A DNA stretch of 64,000 nt from Mytilus californianus (Eukaryota; Mollusca; Bivalvia; Mytilida; Mytilidae), in NCBI RefSeq assembly GCF_021869535.1, contig NW_026262581.1, forward strand, positions 79,637,955-79,701,954, given 5' to 3'. This document shows positions 15,667-26,900 of the stretch, piece by piece; the stretch's first letter is position 1, and every line of letters begins with the position of its first letter. The position numbers and the translations under genes were made by a program. The notes under the pieces were generated by a model, which saw only the letters and a program-made list of their open reading frames with translations, ran no database searches and was not told where the DNA came from.

Positions 15667-16964
15667 AGAGGGTGGTAAAGGGTTATTTTCGTGCAACGTG
15701 ATCGCCGTTTTGTGTTTTTACTTTTTTGTTTGACATTCAGTCGTGCAAGACAGGTGCCTCGTTCAACGTGTTCTGCTTATTTAATTTTACGTGCATCGTG
15801 ATTTTGAAATGCTTATTTTGCGTGTTCGGTATTTTTCAAATAAAATTCAAACACTTGGCAGGGATCTTCAAGAAAAAAATGGATTCAATTTTGTTTTTTG
15901 AGTAAAGCGGAAAGGCCTTTGATGTTGTTCCTTATCGATTTTGGAGCTTCCAAGATATATTTACTGGTTTGGCCTAACACATTGCTCATCAAATATTAAG
16001 TAACTACATCACACTGACATTTTATTGTCTAAACAAATTTGTAACGGGCCATACATATTTATTTTTGTCGTATTCTTTCGATTTGATTCAGTTTGCGATA
16101 AGTTCAAAATCGTTGTACCATATACTATAGTCCTCTGGTATGAATATGTTGATGGATTGCTGTATTGCCATTATATGTCTCTAGTTCATGATTGTAATGT
16201 TAGAAAACATAAAAAAATAAAAGGACTAATGAGACCTGCATTTTATGAATTACTAGGGAAAGCTGTAGGATTAGGGATATATTACAATCAACTTGTGCTT
16301 CTGTTCGTCAATCCAACAAATATTTCCGTTAGATTTTTCTAAGAAACAACTTTACATAATGACTTCATACTAATTAAGTTCAAATCTGATATGTTTTTAA
16401 CATGTGAACACTTTTCGAATCTCCTAGATACATGCTTCCTCATTGGCGATTCTTTGAATTTTTTGGTAAAATGAAAAGAATGACTTTAAATAGGATCGAC
16501 ATCTTAACAGTGATGAGCTTTAACGTGTTTGCACCTCCCATCATCTGTCAGTTCAAACTTCCAATTTCTGATACTTTTAACCACGAGTCGTGGTAGCTGG
16601 TGGCATGGATAACATGACAACGTGTTTATTCTTGTTAAAAAAGACAATGAAATAGATCAAGAATACACTTTCGTGTCTGCGGGATATTTGCATTTTAAAA
16701 GTTAAGAAGATCGTTATATACTTTTTTAAAAGCCGCAAACCATTTATATCAAGTTATAAATGTGTATACCAAATCGGGAATATGAAGTAAAACAGAGAGT
16801 TTATATATATACAAGAAGACAGTGACTCAGTCACAAAAGGTTCACATCAAAGTCTTTATTTTTCGTGCAACGTTCATGACAGAAATTATTTCACGTTCAA
16901 CGTGAAATTATGTCTTATTTCACGTTTTTTCCGTGCAAGCACAATCCCTCTATTACCACCCTCT
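15667..16964. mobile_element. Nested TTAA-flanked Kolobok-like element, 1298 bp
   Basis: Perfect 12-bp inverted ends agagggtggtaa sit inside TTAA duplications (15663-15666, 16965-16968). TTAA targets occur in piggyBac and Kolobok; an AGAG-type start favours Kolobok. Subterminal cgtgcaacgt / acgtgaaat motifs repeat near both ends. The interior 105-codon ORF from a TTG has no family signal. Confidence 0.78.
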
Positions 16965-17856
16965 TTAAACTATGCATAAACATCATGCATATCGTTTGAT
17001 AAGTCAATACCCAAATAAAATATTCACGTTTTAGTAACATTATCTTTTCTGGACACTGATTCACGTATAATGCATTTTGCATGCAGTCAGTTTATTATAT
17101 TTCAGACAAAGAGAGTGTTAAAAAATTTATAAAATAAATATATTATTGTTCTAAAACACAAGAACATATAAAATTTTTTATCATACTATGACAGGGAAAT
17201 TTCTATATCAAGTTATCAATATCAGAGACATATAATTGTATTATATGTCTCTGTCAATATCTATCAATATATTCAGAAACATATGCTAAATGTATTTATA
17301 TGTCTCTGATATATTAAAAAAGAAATGAAAATCACTATACTTTCCGTATATTAAAATAAAAATGTCAATGCATATATTTTTTAATATATTTATTTTAATA
17401 ATATTTTTATTAAGTTTTCTTGTCGCTAAAAAGTCTTCTTGTCGCTAAATTTATTCTTCTTGTCGCTTCTTGTCGCTAAAATTCTTCTTGTCGCTAATTA
17501 GGGAGACCGGTTAACTACCATAAAGATAAATTATGTAATACACAATGAAGTACAAGAAGTGAAATGTTATTTTATTTTTTCGTCTGATTCTATAAAATTT
17601 GAAATATAAATTGATTTAAAATTATGAAAATAATATATTTTAATGATACATTATCACTGAACATTCTTTATTTCATTATTTATATATATATAGGAAGTTT
17701 CCTTTCCCACCCAGTATCCTTTTCTGGATTTTAGATGTATCTGTGGTGTTGCAATAACAAACTTTCACAATTCTTTAAATTTACTCCCAGTATCTCTTTC
17801 CTTAAGCAGCTGTTAAGCCAGTTTGGCTAATAGAGCTACAACAAACCATTACTTCA

Positions 17857-17940
17857 ATGGCTGAAGGCGGTAGAGAGTATGGTTCTGATTTAAATTGGTC
17901 ACCAGAATATGTAGAAAATCTTCAAGAACAGAAAGACGAG
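17857..17940 (+). CDS. RNF14: RNF14-like exon 1 (start)
   Basis: The ATG in cttcaATGG opens 28 codons (MAEGGREYGSDLNW...QKDE), ending at a weak GAG|gttttg donor. A better-looking donor 17 bases on would put exon 2 out of frame and into a stop, so 17940 was chosen. The final Glu continues directly into the RWD motif of exon 2. Confidence 0.8.
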
Positions 17941-20900
17941 GTTTTGTACATGTAAATCAAAAGATAATATAAATATTTATCAATAAGACAATATCATATC
18001 ATGTTACAACAAGGAGCAATAACAAACACATGCCTCAGTTAATGCAATATAACATTGAACATAAAATATGTGCTTCTTCTTCTTAGTATCAGCCTCCTTT
18101 AATTAGGAGCACCTCCAAATATATATGGAGTTTTGCCTTAACTTTAAAATTTAAAAGGATAAAACAAAAATGATCTTTTTCCAACATATGTACAGCACAT
18201 ATAAATAAACAATAAGAGTGTCATGCAAGGCATATTTACATGGACCTTTTTGTTATAAATTAGTCTACCATACAAGTAGATTCACTTACATGTATGTATG
18301 TATCTCAGTTTTATTTATAATTAAAAATATGTTTCATTTGAATTTGCTTTTTAATATGCATAAAAGATACAATAAAAGGAGGTTTTATTTAGTAAGATCT
18401 ATGTATTAAAATAATAAGTTAAGATGTAAGAATTTAGTAAAATCTAAAAAGGCAGGTTTTCTCAGTGGAATGTTATATGTACTTCATGATCAATGTATAT
18501 ATAAAAATCATAATAAAGTAATATAAGCTTGTTTTGTCACCATCAGTAAATTTAAAAGGATATATACATGATCTGGACCCTATCATAAATGTATTAGTGA
18601 GTTAAAAAATAGGAATGCTTATTAATTATTTAAATTTCTTACAATTATTAAATGACAGACTCTGTGTTGGTATATATATGTCACTTATGATAATCATTAT
18701 TCTCATTTGATTGGCATTTCCTCCACTTAAAGATATATGTATATATTTATATACGTATATGCAATATGTGTCTTGCTATTTGTTGTCCATAATTTTCAAT
18801 CTTTCTATGTGCATTTGGAATAACATATTTCTGGTTTTGCTTTCAATATTTTCCATGAATTTTTCACAGTTATCAAATAGCTCCTTATATTTTGAACAGT
18901 CTATTAGCAGTTGTACTATTGCAGTTTTGTTCATGAAGGTGCAGTTCCATTTTGCTGGTGTGATTTTATCAGTGATCGCTTTTCTTATATCAAGGAAATA
19001 TTTTTCTCTCGTAGTACTAAGTATGGGACAGGTTGTCAGGAAATGAGTTATGTCTTCATTGTCAGTTTTACATAATTGGCATATTGGTTCTACTGTATAG
19101 GGAGTGAATTTATGTTTGTCTGCCTGAAGTATGTATGTTCCAGTTAACATTCTAGTCTTGATTATTGCTTTTCTAAGTTCAAAACGAGGCAAATGTTTTA
19201 CTTTCCAGACTTTATGATGTTTATTGATCTCGAAGTTTTCCTTATTCATAAACTTTAAGCTAGATTTTCTTTCAGATTCTGTTAAGGTCTTGTCCTTCCA
19301 AAATTTGTCTATTGTCAGCTTGGTGGTTCTTTTCCAATGTTCTTTCTTTGGAACATTGCCTTGAAGTTGTATAATGGTTGGAAGTTCATACATATCTAAT
19401 ATATCCATAACTCTTGAAAAGAAGCTACTTTTGTATCAAAATTTGTTGTTATTTGTCTTTCCATAAGCTGATGTATTTTTTCATTTTCGCATGTTAGTAG
19501 TGCATGTAGGAGAGACAAAGCTCTTTTATGAATTTCTGCTTCTATTGGTAGAGCTCCTAACAGTAGTAACACTGCCGAATTAGCGGTTCTTTCTGGAAGA
19601 GATTGTAACTGGCGAAGATTTTTTCTATGAAATTTTTCCAACTGTTCGATATCAGATCTTGTTAGAGGTAGCACTTCTAGTCCATAAATTAACCTTGGAA
19701 TGACATAGGTTTTGTAAATTTGATATGAGGTTGGTGGGTCTAGACCGTTTGTACCATGACAGCCTGATCCCATGAGGGCGTATTTAGTTCTTCTCGCTAA
19801 TTTTATTCTCTCTCGTACATTTATGTGACTTTCGTTGCTTTCAGCTCTCGTTAGTCCTAGGTGTACACCTGATTTAGCTATTGTTACATCATTTCCATCT
19901 AGTTTCCAGTTGTAATCACTTTTTGTTTTAGAACAATCTATGATTTGGGTTTTTGTTGGATGTATACTGTAGTGGTGTTCGTTTGCATATCTACCGAGCA
20001 CATTTAGCATTAGTTGTAGTTCATGCTTGTCATTCGATATAAAGGCTATATCGTCGCCGCAAGTTGGTGATCCTACGTATATATTTCCTAACTGGTATCC
20101 TATTGAATTTTGTTCCAATTCTACCAGAAGATCTTGGACAAAGATTTTGTATAGATGGGTTGATAGAATTCCTCCCTGTCTTACACCTTGTTTAATTTGG
20201 AAAGGATTACTTATTCCATCAAGCCATTTAACTTTTGTAGTCAAGTCAGTATATAGGTCTGTTAGTATTTTCCAATATATTGGATGGATTTCTTGATTAA
20301 GCATTTTATCCATCAGTATAGTGTGTTGGACTACATCAAATGCTGATTTTACATCTAGAATGTTTATATAGAAATTGTCATTCCCCTTTTTTTTCTCATA
20401 TCTAGCTTCTGAAATGATTAAGCTTGCCATGATTGGCGATAAACCTTTGGTGAATCCAAATTGGAGGTCTGTTTTTGGTTCTATCATCAGTTTGTTTAGA
20501 AATGAGTATTCAAAGGTTTTTCCAGTTAGGGATCATAGATTTATTCTTATGAGGAAGCTCCGAGCATGCTCGGAGGATGCTCGGAGCTTTTTAAGTAGGC
20601 TCTTCTCAGCAGTTTATGTGACAATAATTATCATGATCCATTAAGACGTCAATCCAATCTACACCACTTCTATGATAAGGAAAGTAAAGCATTATAGGGG
20701 AAGCTCAATTAACACCTGTGTAAACATCTGGTCTATTTAAATACATTTTGCATGAAATTTTACAAAATTATAAAATAGATTAGAAATTCTTCAACAGAAC
20801 TGTGTAATGCTTGGAAATAAATCTCAAGTCTCCACAAAAAGTAAAAGTGATTTAAATAATTACTTATTATATTTAATAATAATTCCTTTTTTTTATATTA

Positions 20901-23900
20901 AAAAAACTCTCAAATTTTATAATTAGATGATATGATTTAAATATAGTTTATATTATATAATATGATACATAAAAGTTATCTAGACACCAACAACAGTCAG
21001 GGGGTGATACTAAACAAGTTATTTTTTTTTTGGTTACTTATATATAGGAATTTTTTGTTTTTAAAAATTATTTGATAACTCAATAGTCATTTTAAATGTC
21101 AAAAGAAGCATGGACTAAATGTACGTTTTTAAGAATTTTTATATCATTTCATTAAATACAATTAAGTATTTGTCCAATTTGAGATGAGTATAGAGAGGTT
21201 ACTTTAAAAATAATGACAAAAATATTACTTTTATAAATTATTTTATACATCTTTGAAAGACTTAGTACTTACAATCATTTAAGGAACATATGTAATTGTT
21301 TTTGATTAAGATTACAAATTATAAATAACTTCAAGTCTTTATTAAATCACAAGGTTCCATCTATTTATATCTGTCTATCTCTAAGATTTTAAGGGAAAAT
21401 GACATTTTGATAGCCCCAAGAGACCAATCTTTGACCAAGAAGTGTGGCATCAGAAATGCAATTAGTGTTTCAGGAGGATTTAAATAGTTTTATATTTTAA
21501 GAGGAAAACAAACCAGATGTCTGTAAAAATTTGTTAAAGCTAGTAAAACCTGTATGAATGAACCTATAAAAATAATATTAACAGAAGTTACTTATATTCA
21601 TGATATAGAAGTAATATTTGAATATATTTCAACATAACTTGTATAGGTAATTTGAAAATTACTTGTTTAAGTAATGGCTCTAACTAAACAATGATAATAT
21701 GTTTTTTTATAAAATAGCAAACTTAGTTCTTTTATAGAAAATATGGATACTTTAGGAAAAGTTGAGGGGTAATTCCACCATTGTTTTCCCTCTAGTACGT
21801 CTCTCTTAAATTGGCATTTTTATAAATTGTGCGGATTTGGCTTTGTTTTAAATAAAGAAATACTTGGCATGAGTAAAGTTTTATCCTGTCCTGTACTTTA
21901 GAGAAAATCTGACATAAAATTGTTTTTCCCTAATCAGTCTTTGTTTAATTGGTATTTAAAAAAAAAATGTACAGAATATATCTATGTTTTAAATGAAGAA
22001 TTACTTGACATGAGTAAAGTTTTATTCTGTCCTGTACTATAGTAACAATACAACATAACTTTTCAGTGCATATAAGAAAGTAAACATCACCAAATTCTCT
22101 CCCCCTTTTTTTTTAACTGTAACGTTTACAAGCTTTAGTAGCCATGTACCCTAAAATTTCCAAAATATTTATAGAACACCAAAAAATTTTTTTTATTGCT
22201 TTGAAACACCCAAGATACATGTTTACGTCTCAAAAACACTTTTCTGCAATGAAATGGAGGGTTAATTTCCAACAACTGTCAAATTAAATGGAATATAAAA
22301 ACAAGAGTGCACACGCTGAAATGTCTCGCCTTCTTTACTAATCATTGATATTATGTTGATAGTCCTAAATATAAAGCTTTATTACAACTGTCACATAAAC
22401 TTAACATTAACCAAGTAAACTAAACATTGACCATCGAACCATGAAAATGAGGTCAAGGTCAGATGAACCATGCTAGGCAGGCATGTACAGCTAACAATTC
22501 TTCCATACAACAAATATAGTTGACCTATTGCTTATAGTTTAAGAAAAACAGACCAAAACACAAAAACTTAACACTGAGCAATGAACCTTGAAAATGAGGT
22601 CAAGGTCAAATAAAACCTGCGTGACTGCCAAATAGATCATAAAATATTTCCATACACCAAATATAGTTGAACTATTGCATATAGTATTAGAAAAAAAGAC
22701 CAAAACTCAAAAAACTTAACTTTGACCACTGAACCATGAAAATGAGGTCATGGTCAGATGACACCTGCCCGCTAGACATGTACACCTTACAATCATTCCA
22801 TACACTAAATATAGTAGACCTATGGCATACAGTATAAGAAAAACAGACCAAAACACAAAAACTTAACTATAACCACTGAACCATGAAAATGAGGTCAAGG
22901 TCAGATGACACCTGCCAGTTGGACATGTACACCTTACAGTCCTTCCATACACCGAATATACAAGACCTATTGCTTATAGTATCTGAGATATGGACTTGAC
23001 CACCAAAACTTAACCTTGTTCACTGATCCATAAAATGAGGTCGAGGTCAAGTGAAAACTGTCTGACGGGCATGAGGACCTTGCAAGGTACGCACATACCA
23101 AATATAGTTGAACTATTGCATATAGTATTAGAAAAATAGACCAAAACTCAAAAACTTAACTTTGACCACTGAACCATGAAAATGAGGTCAAGGTCAGATG
23201 ACACCTGCCCGCTAGACATGTACACCTTACAATCATTCCATACACCAAATAAAGTAGACCTATGGCATACAGTATAAGAAAAACAGACCAAAACACAAAA
23301 ACTTAACTATAACCACTGAACCATGAAAATGAGGTCAAGGTCAGATGACACCTGCCAGTTGGACATGTACACCTTACAGTCCTTCCATACACCGAATATA
23401 CAAGACCTATTGCTTATAGTATCTGAGATATGGACTTGACCACCAAAACTTAACCTTGTTCACTGATCCATGAAATGAGGTTGAGGTCAAGTGAAAACTG
23501 TCTGACGGGCATGAGGACCTTGCAAGGTACGCACATACCAAATATAGTTATCCTATTACTTATAATAAGAGAGAATTTAACATTACAAAAAATCTGAACT
23601 TTCTTTTCAAGTAGTCACTGAACCATGAAAATGAGGTCAAGGACATTTGACATGTGACTGACGGAAACTTCGTAACATGAGGCATCCATATACAAAGTAT
23701 GAAGCATCCAGACCTTCCACCTTCTAAAATATAAAGCTTTTAAGAAGTTAGCTAACGCCGCCGCCACTGGATCACTATCCCTATGTCGAGCTTTCTGCAA
23801 CAAAAGTCGCAGGCTCGACAAAAAATCAACCCTTTTTCGCATGAAACTGAATGTACTATGTTTTGGTAGTATGGTTATAAATCAATAACCATAGTTTGTG

Positions 23901-26900
23901 TCTTTGATAACTTTTGTAGTATAGATTTAAAATATATTTATACTTTAAATATCAAATTTGATTATTTTTTTTGTATTGAAAAAGATTGATAATTATTAAG
24001 AAAATGTTTTAAAAACATTTTCTTTCTGTGAGGACTTGATAATTCTTTCCAAGCATTGTACAGTACTATTAAAGAATTTCTCATCTATTTTATAGTTTTG
24101 TAAAATTTCATGCAAATTGTTTTTGAATAGACCAGATGTTTACACAGGTGTTAATTGAGCTTCCTCTATAATGCTCTACTTTCCTTATTATAGAAGTGCT
24201 ATAGATTTGATTGACATTTTAATGGATCATGATAATTATTGTCACATAAACTGCTGAGAAGAGCCTACTTAAAAAGCTCCGAGCATCCTCCGAGCATGCT
24301 CGGAGCTTCCTCATAAGAATAAATCTATGATCCCTTATTGGTGTTACTGTTATGCCTCTATAGTTGCTCGTCTCTGTTGGGTCTTTTTCTTTCTTTAGTA
24401 CTGGTGTAAGTATACCAGACTTGAAAAATATTGGTACCTTTCGGTATATTAGAATGTTGTTAAAAATTGCCTTCATTGCTGGTGCTATAGTACTCTTAGC
24501 ATATTTAAGATGCTCAGCTGTAAGTCCAAATTCATCAGGACTTTTTTTGGTGTTGAGGCAATCTATTGCTTTCTCTATGTCCGTGTCTGTAAAGAGTTCA
24601 GGATTGTCTTCGTACTCTTCTAACGCCTCTTGTACATAGCTTTGTCGAATTTTGCATAGATTAAGATAGGAATTGTCATATATTTCTTCTTTTGGGACAC
24701 TGAGATCTTCATAATATTGTGCAAATCTTTTTCTTTGATCTTCATGACAAAAGACATACTCTGCATCTATTTTCAGACAGTTGGTTGTAGTTCGACTGTT
24801 GCTTCTGCCTCTATTTATCAGTCTGTAAAATAGCTGAGTATTCGGATTATCCATTATTTGTTGGTAAAATGTTTGTCTTTCTATTGCATGTTCTGCTCTT
24901 TGCTTACTTCTCAGTTTCTTTTTCTCATTTTTTAATTCAATTGCTAGGTGGTGTTCTTTTGGTTTCCCTATGTCTTGCCATTTCTTATATATTTCCCTAC
25001 ATGATTTCAAAATTGTAAGTACTTCTGGCGAGGCTTTCCATTTTGGCCCTTTAGTTTGTAACAGATTAGTTGGGACTGTTCTTTTTCCTGCCTTAGTTAG
25101 TGTTTCCATTAATACTTTTAATTGAATATTGACATCTTTTTCCTCTTCAATTGAATTGATATCCTGCTGTATAGCGTTGTTGTAGCTCTCTTTGTCTATT
25201 TGCTCCCAAAGCATTTTGAATTTTGCTTTGTTGTTTTTGTTACTTGAGTTTCTGATATTTGTCATCTGGCAGGCTATTTCCATCTTTACAATTGAATGTG
25301 CAGATGTATTTACACTTGATTTTTCCTCAATTTTATACTCTGTAACTAACTTTTTGTCTTGTACAAGTATATAATCTATTTGTGAGGATGAATTTCCAGC
25401 ATGATGAAAAAAGGTATGGGTATTTTCTATTTCAACACCAGTAGTCAAGTTTACATCGCCAATAAATTTTCTTAGTATTTTATCATGCTTGTTTGCTCTG
25501 GAAGTTTGTAATATACCATTCAGATCTCCTGCTAGCACTATTTTGTGTGTATTTTCATACTTCTGTATTATGTCAAAAATAATGTCCAGGCACTCCATAT
25601 ATTCATGTTGTGAATTCGTTGTATGTGTTGGCATGTAGGCATTGATCAGGCATATATCATTGGTTGATGTAATATTAACTGCTATAACCCTCTCATTTCC
25701 ATCTTTTAGTTTTTTAATTTTGCTGGACCATTGTAATGGCCAGAGTATGGATACTCCTCCCTGTCCTTTCGGTAACTTGAAGCTATCCAGAGGATCATTT
25801 GTATCGGAACATCTAGTATGATCTTCCATTGTTGGAATGAATTTTTTTTACTTCGTTTTTTTGAAAGTCCCATAGGAAATGCTCTTGTAGACATAGTATT
25901 GTATTTGAGAGATCTAAAGAGTGAAGATATGCAATATTGGTTTTTAATCCTTCAATATTGCATGTTATGATGTTTATGTTCTTACTTAAATTTCCTGATG
26001 GTTTGTTTTTCTTTCTGATAATTCTGGGGGTAGTCCTTTTTGGCTTGTGATCCGAAAATGGTGACCATTATTTGAAGATTGCTGTAGACCCATTAGATTG
26101 GACTCATCTTGTGTATAGTCTTCCTTTTGTACCCTGTTGGGTTTGTTGTTTATCTCTTCACTGACATTTTGAATTACTTCAGTTTCAACATTTTGTTCAC
26201 AGTTGTTCTGAGGTAGTGTTTCATTATTATTCTCTTGGATGTCTGTGGTTGTACTGTGAGGTTCTATATCAACTGTATGCATGTCTATAGGTGGCTGCTG
26301 TTCATCTGTAGACCTAGACATCACCGATTCATTCGGGTATCGCATGTGCTGTGATGTTGTTCTGTTCTCAGTATTATGTGTAGGCATATTTTGTTGAAGT
26401 TGAGCACCATTGTAGTCTTGGTTGATATGCATATTCTGCCTTGTTGTTCCATATTCTGTTCTACTATTATATGTTGGAGTCCTCGGCATATGTCTGAAGT
26501 TATGTATTGTATTTGGTGGCATTTGTAAGTTATGCATAGAATTTGGTGGTGCTTGGATGAAGTTGTGCATTGGATTCATTGGCATTTGCATAAAGTTGTG
26601 CATTGGATTTGGCGGTATATGCATTGGATTTGGCGTCATTTGCATTAGATTTGGCGGTATATGCATTGGATTTGGCATCATTTGCATTAGATTTGGTGGT
26701 ATATGCATTGGATTTGTGGTCATTTGCATTAGATTTTGTGGCATATGCATTATATTTGGTGGCATATGCATTGGAATTGGTGGCATACACATTGGATTTA
26801 GAACTGGCTGTGTTGGTATATGCGTATTATGGAATGCATAAGGTGGTGCATGCATATAGGATTGCATTACATTTGGTTGTATATAGTGACCGTTTCCAGG

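Larger units (their letters stand above)
15268..17509. mobile_element. Foldback/Mutator-like element with minisatellite ends, 2242 bp
   Basis: Ends read gggtctcactaattagca and (inverted) cggtctccctaattagcg. A perfect 9-bp duplication gttaactac is at 15259-15267 and 17510-17518. Just inside both ends are short tandem units of gcgacaagaa type: four 10-bp units at 15284-15323, and spaced inverted units at 17417-17500. Nine-bp duplications with minisatellite ends fit MULE/Rehavkus-type foldback elements. A 99-codon ORF at 15340-15639 is unrecognised. It contains a second transposon (15667-16964). Confidence 0.82.
15118..17856. promoter_or_regulatory. Divergent SMIM7 / RNF14-like upstream region, split by a transposon
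   Basis: The two start codons face away from each other across 2739 bp. Of this, 15268-17509 is one transposon with a 9-bp target duplication, so the ancestral spacer was only about 490 bp. A shared bidirectional promoter is therefore likely, but no core promoter motif was recognised. The host remnants are 15118-15267 and 17510-17856. The stretch before 17857 is the presumed 5' UTR of the ligase gene. Confidence 0.5.

Noticed and set aside
16025-16342. 105-codon ORF in the Kolobok-like element
   Set aside because: It starts at TTG, is rich in hydrophobic residues from AT-rich DNA and has no transposase motif.
17941-17960. Alternative donor (gtaaat) for RNF14-like exon 1
   Set aside because: Its use would shift exon 2 into a frame with an early stop and lose the RWD start.
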